From a virus, in the IMG/VR virus record IMGVR_UViG_3300023112_000022, positions 1-51,457 of that record: a stretch of DNA of 51,457 nucleotides; one strand, given 5' to 3'. Every line of letters starts with the position of its first letter. The stretch's first letter is position 1. Both the position numbers and the translations under genes were made by a program. The notes under the pieces were generated by a model. The model was given only the letters and a program-made list of their open reading frames with translations. It ran no database searches and was not told where the DNA came from. Positions 41,748 to 49,177 of this stretch are shown in pieces.

Positions 41748-41776
41748 TTGACAAGCTTGAAAAGAAGTTTTATAAT
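41748..41776 (+). promoter_or_regulatory. Sigma70-type promoter
   Basis: TTGACA at 41748-41753, a 17-base spacer and TATAAT at 41771-41776, a full consensus promoter right after the terminator. A late-type motif follows nine bases later. Confidence 0.92.
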
Positions 41777-41784
41777 CTTTCTGA

Positions 41785-41793
41785 ACTATTTAT
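41785..41793 (+). promoter_or_regulatory. Late-promoter-like motif ACTATTTAT in tandem with a sigma70 promoter
   Basis: Exact match, 24 bases before the ATG at 41818. It covers the expected start point of the sigma70 promoter just upstream. Confidence 0.5.
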
Positions 41794-41817
41794 TTTGAAT
41801 ATGGGAAGTTATTTATC

Positions 41818-42006
41818 ATGGTCGAGTTTTCTAGAAAGTTATGGTACAAGACAGTGCTACACACCCTACAGAAGAAATATGATCGGCAGTGGAGCAGATG
41901 TCTTAAACTGAGATGCTCCGGTCAGATCGGCAAGATGGCAACTGAATTTTTGAAAAGCGAAGAAATACGGACCAGAATTGAGTCCGAAAGGAAGAAGATG
42001 AGATGA
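41818..42006 (+). CDS. Small basic protein, 62 residues
   Basis: A 62-residue Lys/Arg-rich protein with aromatic residues at the start (FSRKLWYKTVLHTLQKKY) and two Cys. It looks helical. No family is recognised. It heads a two-gene unit with the large 42003 gene, overlapping it by 4 bases (ATGA), so both are made together. DNA binding is possible from charge alone. Confidence 0.6.
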   Translation: MVEFSRKLWYKTVLHTLQKKYDRQWSRCLKLRCSGQIGKMATEFLKSEEIRTRIESERKKMR

Positions 42007-43277
42007 AGAAAGAATCTAAGCTATTGCTGGAATTTATCGACGAAGAGATGGAGGCAATCGCCCCTTCAAAGGCTCGCCTTTTGAGAGAGGCTACTGAGGG
42101 CATGGGACTACACGATCTAGCGAGCTCGGGGCAGACCAAAGCATCGGCAGATGGATATGATTGTAGGCAGGATAAAGTAAACAGAGGAGACATCGTTGAG
42201 GGCATTGTGGCTGCAGCCATCGCTGCTTCTTTTTATAACAAAGGCGCGCCAGTTAAGGCAGGGCAGATCTTCTGGTGGCTCAAAGAAGGGGCAGGAGTTT
42301 TCGAGCTTCCAGGGCACCCCCACATCTCGATTGATTTCACTTCCAAGGTGGCTGGTGGTGGAGACTCTCACCTAGAAGATGTTAGATTTGTCCCGTGCCT
42401 AATCGGAGAATACGAGGGGGCACTAAGTTATGTGAACGATTATGCTGCTGGCATAGTTAAAGAGACAATAGAAGGGATTAATCGAGCTAAGAGTAAGTCG
42501 CCCCATACGATTTATATCGGAGCGGACGGAACTTCTGACCAAAAAGGGTCAAAGGCTGATGTAAAAGTGCTTCTGGATGATGAGCCTATAGCTGGCTTGA
42601 AGCCTCTGAGCCTGAAAGTAAAGGGTGGCGAGCAATTTTTTCAAGTGGCAGTCACCAATCCTGTTGCCGGCATTGACAAAATGTTTAACGATACCCTAAA
42701 GCTAGGTATTAGTGTTCCAGGCTTCAAAAAATACTATGACAATGAGCCAGGCTGGAAAACTCAATATTCTGCTAGAATTTCCCAGGAAAATGCTGAGAAA
42801 GATCCTAGGATGAAACGTTTTCTAGAGAAAGCAATCTTCGAGTATAAAAATGTTTATAAAAAAGCAGAAGAAAAGCTCAGCCAGCTTCTGAAGGATCCAG
42901 AGTACATAAAAACGACATTAGCTAGTGCGATTGTAGAGGGAATGGTTGGAAAAGAGGACATAGTTATGCTAAAGATTGATAACCGAGCGGGACGATACTT
43001 TGTGAGGAATAGGGAGGCGATATCTAAGCTGGCTGAAAAAGATGTTTTCGACTTTAAAACTGAGCTTGTCGGTGAAAAAGGCTGGCCAGAGATAAAGGTT
43101 AGTGTCGTCAACAAAACGACAGGCAAAGAGTATGAACTTCTCAAGATCAGACCCAGAGCAGACAGTGCTAAGAGCAGTTCAGGCAAATATTCTCCTTGGT
43201 TCCGACATCTAATGTCAACGGGATCTGGATTTTTCGATTTCGACGAAGATGTTGAAAGGCAAATTTCCGCTTCCTGA
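42003..43277 (+). CDS. PD-(D/E)XK nuclease-like protein, possibly virion-associated
   Basis: A 424-residue protein I cannot name. After a helical start come GDIVEGIVAAAIAASF (Glu66) and, at residues 180-210, KGSKADVKVLLDDE...PLSLKVKGGEQ with Asp186 and Ser-Leu-Lys205. Glu in a first helix, then D-x(19)-xLK on two strands, is the layout of PD-(D/E)XK nucleases such as restriction enzymes. The rest is mixed and ends in a Phe/Asp-rich tail. It is led by both promoter types. A phage nuclease packaged in the virion, or one that cuts host DNA, would fit. Confidence 0.5.
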   Translation: MKKESKLLLEFIDEEMEAIAPSKARLLREATEGMGLHDLASSGQTKASADGYDCRQDKVNRGDIVEGIVAAAIAASFYNKGAPVKAGQIFWWLKEGAGVFELPGHPHISIDFTSKVAGGGDSHLEDVRFVPCLIGEYEGALSYVNDYAAGIVKETIEGINRAKSKSPHTIYIGADGTSDQKGSKADVKVLLDDEPIAGLKPLSLKVKGGEQFFQVAVTNPVAGIDKMFNDTLKLGISVPGFKKYYDNEPGWKTQYSARISQENAEKDPRMKRFLEKAIFEYKNVYKKAEEKLSQLLKDPEYIKTTLASAIVEGMVGKEDIVMLKIDNRAGRYFVRNREAISKLAEKDVFDFKTELVGEKGWPEIKVSVVNKTTGKEYELLKIRPRADSAKSSSGKYSPWFRHLMSTGSGFFDFDEDVERQISAS

Positions 43278-43290
43278 CGAAAAATAATCC

Positions 43291-43318
43291 TTGACTTTCT
43301 AAATAATACGGTTATAAT
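43291..43318 (+). promoter_or_regulatory. Sigma70-type promoter for groEL
   Basis: TTGACT at 43291-43296, a 16-base spacer and TATAAT at 43313-43318, 33 bases before the start codon. Confidence 0.88.
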
Positions 43319-43351
43319 ACTAAGAGAGATTTTTCTTTTCTCGGAGGATAC

Positions 43352-44917
43352 ATGAAAAATTATGATGACGGCAGTTCTTTATCACAAAAAATTCTAGACG
43401 GAGTTAACAAGTTGGCGGACAATGTTGCCGCCACAATGGGACCAAGGGGCAGGAATGTTGTTATCCAGCCTAAGAATGGAAATCCGATCATAACCAAAGA
43501 CGGGGTAACAGTAGCACGGTTCATAGACTTTACTGACCCATTCGAAAATGTCGGTGCCCAAGTAATCAAACAGGCAAGCGAAGAGACGAACACCAGTGCT
43601 GGTGACGGCACCACCACAGCCATCGTCCTCTCTCGGGCAATCTTCATTGAGGCACAGAAATACATCGCTGCTGGAGCATCTCCAGTTGAGCTCAAGCGAG
43701 GCATCGACAAGGCAACAGCCGTTATCGTAAATAATCTCCGAGCCAGTGCTAAGAGGGTGACGAAGCTTGACGACATCGAAGACATCGCCACCATCTCGGC
43801 TAACGGTGATCGGACAATAGGAAAGCTCATCTCCACAGCCATCGACATGATCGGCAAAGACGGCTCAATAACCATCGAGGACGGCAAGTCGCTAGAGACC
43901 AGCCTAGATGTAGTTGAGGGCTTTCGCTTCGACAGCGGCTATGCCGCCAGTGCCTTTATCACTGATGAGCGGAGAGGAGTTCTAAAGTATAACGATCCTC
44001 TCTTCCTAATCACAGACGAAAAGATTGAGTTCGTGGAAGACATCCTCCCAGCACTAGAACTGGCGGCACGAGATGGTCGCCCCATCGTCGTCGTAGCAGA
44101 AGAGATTGAGGGTCAGGCTTTAGCGGCAATGATTATGAATACGGTGAGGGGAACAATGAAGGTTGCCGCCATCAAGGCACCTCGCTACGGAGACGAGCGA
44201 AGGAACATCCTCCAAGACTTGGCTACCAGTGTCGGTGCCACTTTTGTAACCAGGGAGTCAGGGCTCAGTCTTCGTGATATCAAATTGACTCACCTCGGAA
44301 ATGCTAAAACGATTGAGGCATCAAAGATAGCCACAACCATCGTTGGCGGCAACGGGGATACTGCCCAGGTAGAACAAAGGATCGAATCTCTCAAGTCACT
44401 CTTCGAGCAGACAGACAACATGCAGGCTTGTGAGAGAATTCAAGAGAGGATTACCAGATTGGCTAGCGGCATTGCTATCATTAGTGTGGGGGGCAACACT
44501 GAAATAGAGATGACAGAAAAGAAGCATCGCATCGAAGATGCTCTTGAGGCAGTGAAGTCAGCTCAGCAAGAGGGGATGGTATGTGGCGGAGGCATGGCAC
44601 TCCTGTCGGCAGCCCGAGGTGTGGAGATACAGGCAGATAACTCTGACCAGGAATATGGTGCTCAGATTGTGCTCAAGGCGATTCAGGAGCCCTTACGGCA
44701 AATGGCGGCTAATGCCGGCAAGAAGCCAGATGTCTTGCTAGACGGAGCTCTAGGGCTTGACGAGGGCTATGGCTTCGATATGTCAACAGGCAATACGGTG
44801 GATCTGCTGGGCAGCGGGATCATAGATCCGGCAAAAGTAACCAGGTGTGCTCTTCAGAATGCTGTATCGGCAATAGGGACACTTATTACTACGAGTCACG
44901 CCATTATCGAGGACTAG
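43352..44917 (+). CDS. groEL: Phage-encoded chaperonin GroEL
   Basis: A 521-residue group I chaperonin. ATP-site motifs are intact: MGPRGRNVVI, TKDGVTVA with Asp50, GDGTTTA (84-90) and the catalytic Asp in RIEDALEAV, then GMVCGGG. The apical domain and the helix-rich part are complete. The C-terminal Gly-Gly-Met tail of host GroEL is missing and it ends in ...SHAIIED; length is otherwise near that of bacterial GroEL (548). Phage GroELs are rare. It may fold phage proteins such as the capsid protein, perhaps with the GroES-like protein at 31 kb. A strong GGAGG and its own sigma70-type promoter point to high, early expression. Confidence 0.97.
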   Translation: MKNYDDGSSLSQKILDGVNKLADNVAATMGPRGRNVVIQPKNGNPIITKDGVTVARFIDFTDPFENVGAQVIKQASEETNTSAGDGTTTAIVLSRAIFIEAQKYIAAGASPVELKRGIDKATAVIVNNLRASAKRVTKLDDIEDIATISANGDRTIGKLISTAIDMIGKDGSITIEDGKSLETSLDVVEGFRFDSGYAASAFITDERRGVLKYNDPLFLITDEKIEFVEDILPALELAARDGRPIVVVAEEIEGQALAAMIMNTVRGTMKVAAIKAPRYGDERRNILQDLATSVGATFVTRESGLSLRDIKLTHLGNAKTIEASKIATTIVGGNGDTAQVEQRIESLKSLFEQTDNMQACERIQERITRLASGIAIISVGGNTEIEMTEKKHRIEDALEAVKSAQQEGMVCGGGMALLSAARGVEIQADNSDQEYGAQIVLKAIQEPLRQMAANAGKKPDVLLDGALGLDEGYGFDMSTGNTVDLLGSGIIDPAKVTRCALQNAVSAIGTLITTSHAIIED

Positions 44918-44930
44918 CATACTATTTATG

Positions 44931-44939
44931 GTATCTAGC
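44931..44939 (+). promoter_or_regulatory. Late-promoter-like motif ACTATTTAT
   Basis: Exact match, 13 bases after the groEL stop and 14 bases before the next start. Confidence 0.5.
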
Positions 44940-44953
44940 CAAGAGGATTTTTT

Positions 44954-45235
44954 ATGTCGCCCATGGACTCTGACGAGACAGTAAAACAACTAGTTGAGCT
45001 TAATTCTAAGCTGGATATGCTAGAGATGAAAATTGACGAAGTAAAAGAAAGGCAAGAAGACATGGCTGAAGACATGGCGAAAATCCGAGAATCGGTATAC
45101 CACCCCGATCAAGGATTGTATGCTCGACTTAGAGAGCTGGAGGCTTGGCAGAAGACATCCTCGAAGATCATCTGGATGGTTGTCTCGACGATGATAGGCA
45201 TTGTTGCATACACCATCACAAAAACCATAGGCTAA
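44954..45235 (+). CDS. Coiled-coil protein with C-terminal membrane anchor
   Basis: A 93-residue protein with a heptad-rich coiled coil (about 8-50), a conserved-looking YHPDQGLYARLRELEAW segment, and one membrane helix at the C-terminus (IIWMVVSTMIGIVAYTI). The form recalls XhlA-like phage proteins that help holins, and similar proteins in marine phages. AAGAGGA lies before the ATG. It stands alone behind a late-type motif. A lysis or envelope role is plausible, not shown. Confidence 0.6.
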   Translation: MSPMDSDETVKQLVELNSKLDMLEMKIDEVKERQEDMAEDMAKIRESVYHPDQGLYARLRELEAWQKTSSKIIWMVVSTMIGIVAYTITKTIG

Positions 45236-45247
45236 ACAAAAAAACAC

Positions 45248-45276
45248 TTGACTTATTTACACTAAGGTGCTATGAT
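45248..45276 (+). promoter_or_regulatory. Sigma70-type promoter for the 45310 operon
   Basis: TTGACT at 45248-45253, a 17-base spacer and TATGAT at 45271-45276, 33 bases before GTG 45310. Confidence 0.82.
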
Positions 45277-45309
45277 TATGACTAGCACTGGACAAGTATG
45301 GAGGTATTT

Positions 45310-45603
45310 GTGAGCGACGTAAAGATTTCTTTCCGAACATCCCTTAAGGATTTGCCGGGAGATATAAAATTATTGATTTCCGACATAGCTAATAACTTAC
45401 AGTTGGAAGCCAACAACAGTAGAGCGGCTTCTGACTCTCTATCCCAAGGCAGATGTAGTCGAGCCATCTCATCTCTAGAAGATATGAAGAAAGACATGAA
45501 AAAGATCGAATCCAGAATAGAGGACTGTATTTCTATTTTACGACAGTACGAGGAACACATGACACTTAGCACCTCAGAGGCAGAGCCCGATGAAGAGCGG
45601 TGA
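45310..45603 (+). CDS. Small helical protein, unknown
   Basis: GTG 45310 is chosen because GGAGG at 45300-45304 stands five bases upstream; the in-frame ATG at 45298 overlaps that site. The 97-residue product is helical and charged with two Cys in the middle (GRCSRAISSLEDM, EDCISILRQY) and an acidic end. No family is recognised. It heads a tightly packed early-type run of genes to 46727, the next one starting 14 bases before its stop. Confidence 0.6.
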   Translation: MSDVKISFRTSLKDLPGDIKLLISDIANNLQLEANNSRAASDSLSQGRCSRAISSLEDMKKDMKKIESRIEDCISILRQYEEHMTLSTSEAEPDEER

Positions 45604-45805
45604 TCTAGTTCATGTACCGTCAAATGTCCTTCTTCTTTCTGATACTGAAGGTTCGTTTAAGTTTACCACCGAGCCCACATTGGGCATCGTGACTCGGGAA
45701 AGCCTTAATGATGGAAAGTATTACAAGATTTATTGCCTAGGAAGGGAGTGGACGATTCGCCAAGAGTGTGCCTACCCTTTTGGCAAGAAGGAGGCGAGAT
45801 GTTAA
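45590..45805 (+). CDS. Small protein, possibly SH3-like barrel
   Basis: A 71-residue, probably all-beta protein: GDLVHVPSNVLLL, then LGIVTRE, YYKIYCLGREWTI and a closing basic end. The spacing of strands resembles small SH3-like phage proteins, including the one at 49178, but identity is low. Overlaps both neighbours. Function unknown. Confidence 0.55.
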   Translation: MKSGDLVHVPSNVLLLSDTEGSFKFTTEPTLGIVTRESLNDGKYYKIYCLGREWTIRQECAYPFGKKEARC

Positions 45806-46077
45806 TTGAGCTTGTAGAAGTAGTGGACAGAGGAAAGGGAGACTACGAAATAAAAGAGGTCTTCGTAAATCCAGATAGTATAGTGAGTGTCAAGAGGGAC
45901 GACAATACCAAGAGGCTCCTAGATGAAGGTAAGCTTCCGTGGGATCTCCACAAGCAGCAATCATTTTCTAGGATCGTGCTTGGAGCTACGACAGAAGAGA
46001 CTCTGGTAGTAATAGGAACCCCAGCACAGGTTATGGAAAAGTGCCATGTTGCAACCTCTCGCCTTTTGAAAGGGTAG
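45799..46077 (+). CDS. Hypothetical protein, 92 residues
   Basis: ATG 45799 follows a strong AAGGAGG, which is why I prefer it to the in-frame ATG at 45733 inside the previous gene. The protein is a mix of strands and helices: LIELVEVVDRGKGDYEIKEV, NPDSIVSVKRD and a late strand with IVLGATTEETLVVIG that ends in a short helix. No family is recognised. Spacing to the glutaredoxin gene is three bases, so translation is probably coupled. Confidence 0.6.
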   Translation: MLIELVEVVDRGKGDYEIKEVFVNPDSIVSVKRDDNTKRLLDEGKLPWDLHKQQSFSRIVLGATTEETLVVIGTPAQVMEKCHVATSRLLKG

Positions 46078-46080
46078 AAA

Positions 46081-46335
46081 ATGTTTTCATTTTATCATCT
46101 GTTTATAAAAGTGGATTGCCCATACTGCCGAGAAGCGATAGAGCTACTGGAAGAACATCGAGAAAGCTATGTGGTATCTGTTGTCGATAAGTGCCAGGGA
46201 TATCTCAACATGGTGAAAAAGCAATTCGGACACGAGACAGTTCCCGTCATCTTACACTGTAAGAGCGACGGAGCAATGGACTTAGTTGGCGGCGCCCGAG
46301 AACTCATTGAGTTTCTTGAGGCACAGAAAAAATAG
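46081..46335 (+). CDS. Second glutaredoxin-like protein
   Basis: An 84-residue thioredoxin-fold protein with Cys13-Pro-Tyr-Cys16 right after the first strand, the cis-Pro motif ETVPVIL and a Gly-Gly pair before the last helix (VGGARELIEFLE). This is the standard minimal glutaredoxin set, and CPYC is the classical glutaredoxin site, whereas the protein at 1146 has CPWC. It is far from that gene in sequence, so it is a separate acquisition or an old split. Electron supply to the ribonucleotide reductase is a possible role. Confidence 0.82.
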   Translation: MFSFYHLFIKVDCPYCREAIELLEEHRESYVVSVVDKCQGYLNMVKKQFGHETVPVILHCKSDGAMDLVGGARELIEFLEAQKK

Positions 46336-46343
46336 GAGCAGCT

Positions 46344-46727
46344 ATGGAAATCCCCTGTAAATGGAAACCAATCGAGGAGTTCTCATTTAGGAACGAAGAG
46401 AAGAAATACGGCAGGTATCACGGCTCTATGTTTTGGAATGTCAAAGGATTCGGCTTAAAGCGCTGGGTTGTCGGAGGATACCTAGAAGTTGATTATGAGG
46501 AGCTAAAGTCAGATGGGCTTACGGAGAAGGAAATAGTCGAGGGATGCTTGGCATACCTGAACAGACCTCCTCCGAGACAAAAGTTCCAGAGGAAAGAAGG
46601 CAAGCCACTTTATGGGTGCCTAGAATACTACAAGCATAAGATCACACCAGCCGGCATTGAAGTTCTGGTGATCACAAACGAAAGAAAGAATAAGCGTTTT
46701 TGGTCAGAAGGTGCCGTAGTTTCATAG
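46344..46727 (+). CDS. Hypothetical protein, 127 residues
   Basis: ATG 46344 follows AGGAGC. The product is rich in Trp, Tyr, Lys and Glu, with GRYHGSMFWNVKGFGLKRWV and LNRPPPRQKF. It shows no signal peptide or membrane segment. I recognise no family. It closes the early-type run; the tRNA gene has its own promoter downstream. Confidence 0.55.
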   Translation: MEIPCKWKPIEEFSFRNEEKKYGRYHGSMFWNVKGFGLKRWVVGGYLEVDYEELKSDGLTEKEIVEGCLAYLNRPPPRQKFQRKEGKPLYGCLEYYKHKITPAGIEVLVITNERKNKRFWSEGAVVS

Positions 46728-46751
46728 AGAACAGAAACATTGAGAAATAGC

Positions 46752-46780
46752 TTGACAGATTAGATGCGACCTGTTATGAT
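46752..46780 (+). promoter_or_regulatory. Sigma70-type promoter for the tRNA gene
   Basis: TTGACA at 46752-46757, a 17-base spacer and TATGAT at 46775-46780, 11 bases before the tRNA 5' end. Confidence 0.88.
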
Positions 46781-46791
46781 CTAATCTGCCT

Positions 46792-46866
46792 GGACTTGTA
46801 GCTCAGCGGTAGAGCGACCCGCTCATAACGGGTTGGTCGTAGGTTCAAATCCTACCGGGTCCACCA
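46792..46866 (+). tRNA. tRNA with CAT anticodon (Met or Ile2), CCA encoded
   Basis: All four arms fold. The acceptor stem is GGACTTG with CGGGTCC (two G-T pairs), the D arm is GCTCAGCGGTAGAGC, the anticodon arm is ACCCG-CTCATAA-CGGGT with CAT at 46824-46826, and the T arm is GTAGG-TTCAAAT-CCTAC. CCA is encoded. Pair 1-72 is G-C and the stem lacks the three G-C pairs of initiators, so it is not an initiator tRNA. The variable loop TTGGTCG is like that of the tRNA-Ile2 (CAU read as AUA after lysidine); elongator Met remains possible. Confidence 0.95.
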
Positions 46867-46873
46867 CTATAGA

Positions 46874-46904
46874 AAAACACACTTCGGTGTGTTTTTTCTT
46901 TTTT
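46874..46904 (+). terminator. Rho-independent terminator after the tRNA
   Basis: A 9-bp stem (AAAACACAC with GTGTGTTTT), a TTCG loop and a T-rich tail, seven bases after the CCA end. Confidence 0.92.
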
Positions 46905-46916
46905 AGCTTTTTAGGA

Positions 46917-46925
46917 ACTAGTTAT
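46917..46925 (+). promoter_or_regulatory. Late-promoter-like motif, variant ACTAGTTAT
   Basis: One mismatch to the motif. It lies between the tRNA terminator and the next gene, 42 bases before its ATG. Confidence 0.35.
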
Positions 46926-46967
46926 TTTAGGGAGAGTAAGCGGAAACAGTGCCTGAAACGAACAAAA

Positions 46968-47174
46968 ATGCCTGAAAATGAACATAACAAGCTCTACGTG
47001 AAGACGGGATGCCTAGTGTGCTTAAATAAATCGTATGCGTGTTCGTACTGTGACGGTGTTGGTAGTGTTTTTGTTGAAGCATCAGATAAAACTGTCTCAA
47101 AATGGCTCAGTCAGTTGACAGATGACAGAAGGCAAGATATAATAAATATGGCAGCAATAAAGGAAGGCGATTAG
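46968..47174 (+). CDS. Small DnaJ-type zinc-finger protein
   Basis: A 68-residue protein. Cys pairs in TGCLVCLNK and CSYCDGVGSV give C-x2-C-x8-C-x2-C with the CxxCxGxG form of DnaJ-type zinc fingers. The C-terminal helix is soluble. ATG 46968 is the only start that leaves the tRNA terminator free; a longer in-frame start lies inside the tRNA and is not credible. No strong ribosome binding site is seen. Function is unknown. Confidence 0.6.
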   Translation: MPENEHNKLYVKTGCLVCLNKSYACSYCDGVGSVFVEASDKTVSKWLSQLTDDRRQDIINMAAIKEGD

Positions 47175-47191
47175 CAAAAAAAGGTGAATCT

Positions 47192-49150
47192 ATGATAATC
47201 AGAAAGATATGGATGTTTCTTATAACGATGATGGCACTTACGAGTGCATGTAATTGTGACGATGACCTTCTCTCTTTTTCATGCCCAGAGCCTAGCCCGT
47301 GCCTAAATCTTTCTGACGGTGGTATATATGTTTTTGATGACGACATCATCTCCCGAGCAAAGGGCGAGTGTGAACTCGGCAATACCACCTGTGATGCTCT
47401 AAACCGACAAATCTGTGTCAACGAGATAAAGCCCGTTGATGAAGTGTGTGATGGTCTAGACAACGACTGTGACGGCACCATAGACAATGGACTATCCACT
47501 GATGCCGACGGTGATTTGTTCAATGACTATTGGTCATGCCTAAATCCTGCTGATTGTGACGACAGCGACCCATACATTCACCCAAGTGCCTCCGAGACTT
47601 GTGATGGCATCGACAATGATTGTAACGGCGAGATAGACGAGGTTGGTCCTTATGAGTGCTGGACCGGCGAATCTGACTCTGTTTTCGAAGGAACTCCATG
47701 CCAGACTGGGGTAGTCTCATGTATCGCTGGAGCTTGGACCGGATGTGAAGAACAGATATTACCAGCACACGAATTGTGTGATCTTGTTGATAATGATTGT
47801 GACGGGGAAGTAGACGAAGAGTCTTGGCTAGAGGGCTTTCCTTGCGGTCCAGACACTACTGTCGGGCAATGCTCTTACGGCAGAAATTCGTGTGTTGGCG
47901 GAGAGCTCCTCTGTATCGACGCCCAGTATTCCCAGAACGAAGTATGTGATGATATCGACAATGATTGTGACGGCATCATTGATAACGATTTGGAAAGGCT
48001 CTGTGAGACTGAGTGTGGAATGGGCATAGAGTTCTGCTCTTATGGCTCTTGGGGCGGCTGTACAGCACCATCACCAGGGATAGAATATTGTGATGGTGTT
48101 GATAATGACTGTGATGGAGAAGTGGACGAGAACTGTCCCTGTGTAGAGGGTGATGCCCAGACATGTCAAGAGGATCCTATGATGGATCAATACACGGGTG
48201 CTATGATGAGCTGCGGCATCGGAATCCAAGTATGTGATAACTTCGGAGTGTGGGGAGAATGCTTTTGGTTCGGTCCAGATGTCGAGGTATGTAACAATTG
48301 GGATGACGACTGTGACAACATCATAGACGGAATGGAAGTCATATGTGGTGTCCAGCCAGAGGAGAATATGGGAGTTGGAGAGTGCAAAGCCGGAGTTGCT
48401 ATTTGTACAGCCGGCGAGTTTGGCGAATGTGTTGGAGAGATAGTACCAACAGAGGAAGTGTGTGATGGCTTAGACAACGACTGTGACGGAGAAGTAGACG
48501 AAGATCTAAATATCCACGACAGAGTAGATATGGTATTCGCCATTGATATTTCCGGCTCTATGACTCCATACATTCTTGCTCTCGCCGAGGGCATCTCGAA
48601 CTATGTAGCAGACTTCGAAGACACAGAGCATCGCTTTGCCCTTGTTTCATTCCCAGACTATCCAGACGGCATGGGCGGAAGTGGAGCACCCTACACTGTT
48701 GAGTCGGCACCACCTCTGGTTGATGTAAATACCTTCCTTACCGCACTGACATCTATAATAAATGCCCAAGGCGGAGGGTATGAGCCATCCATAGATGTGA
48801 TGTATGACTTGGTAGATCCTGCTGATCCTGCCGACATCGGCTGGAGGGAAGATGCCTACCCTTACATAATCTTGATCAGCGACGAGCCAGCACAGAGCTG
48901 GTCCTCACTCCAAGCATCTTCGGTGTATTGGAATGCTCACAACTGCCAGATTGGTTCTTGTGAGCCAGGCGACGAGATAGAGACCTTTATCATAAACAAG
49001 ACACAGTTCTTTTTCGGCTTCCATGAGATAATTTATGGAGATCCAGACAGATATTATGAAATTTCTCCACCTGACGGAAATCGCTATACCGAAGTCCTAA
49101 ACGACATCTTCGCCAACATCTGCTTATACGGAGCAGACGGAGGGGCATGA
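47192..49150 (+). CDS. Large secreted lipoprotein-like protein with seven MopE-type repeats and a VWA domain
   Basis: A 652-residue protein with a signal peptide ending in LTSAC (Cys20), a likely lipid site. Residues about 70-440 hold seven acidic units of the form VCDGLDNDCDGEVDE, the putative metal-binding motif of MopE-like proteins, with linkers such as DADGD...DCDDSDP. A von Willebrand A domain follows, with the metal site DISGS at 452-456 and a fitting strand-helix pattern. It ends in a short Cys-containing tail. Such proteins are frequent in Myxococcota and kin and rare in phages to my knowledge. It may bind calcium, adhere to surfaces, or alter the infected cell. Host origin by transfer is likely. 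Confidence 0.85.
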   Translation: MIIRKIWMFLITMMALTSACNCDDDLLSFSCPEPSPCLNLSDGGIYVFDDDIISRAKGECELGNTTCDALNRQICVNEIKPVDEVCDGLDNDCDGTIDNGLSTDADGDLFNDYWSCLNPADCDDSDPYIHPSASETCDGIDNDCNGEIDEVGPYECWTGESDSVFEGTPCQTGVVSCIAGAWTGCEEQILPAHELCDLVDNDCDGEVDEESWLEGFPCGPDTTVGQCSYGRNSCVGGELLCIDAQYSQNEVCDDIDNDCDGIIDNDLERLCETECGMGIEFCSYGSWGGCTAPSPGIEYCDGVDNDCDGEVDENCPCVEGDAQTCQEDPMMDQYTGAMMSCGIGIQVCDNFGVWGECFWFGPDVEVCNNWDDDCDNIIDGMEVICGVQPEENMGVGECKAGVAICTAGEFGECVGEIVPTEEVCDGLDNDCDGEVDEDLNIHDRVDMVFAIDISGSMTPYILALAEGISNYVADFEDTEHRFALVSFPDYPDGMGGSGAPYTVESAPPLVDVNTFLTALTSIINAQGGGYEPSIDVMYDLVDPADPADIGWREDAYPYIILISDEPAQSWSSLQASSVYWNAHNCQIGSCEPGDEIETFIINKTQFFFGFHEIIYGDPDRYYEISPPDGNRYTEVLNDIFANICLYGADGGA

Positions 49151-49164
49151 CTCTCGAAGGGGGC

Positions 49165-49173
49165 ACTACTTAC
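49165..49173 (+). promoter_or_regulatory. Late-promoter-like motif ACTACTTAC, close to a start codon
   Basis: One mismatch at the last base. It lies 4 bases before ATG 49178, too close for a normal leader. Confidence 0.35.
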
Positions 49174-49177
49174 TGGT

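Noticed and set aside
41164-41754. Long Ser-rich frame on the - strand
   Set aside because: It mirrors the Glu/Asp-rich gene on the + strand, whose codons read backwards give Ser; it runs through the terminator and has no start signal.
46833-46967. Upstream extension of the DnaJ-type zinc-finger gene into the tRNA
   Set aside because: It would start inside the tRNA T arm and cross its terminator; ATG 46968 gives a complete small protein.
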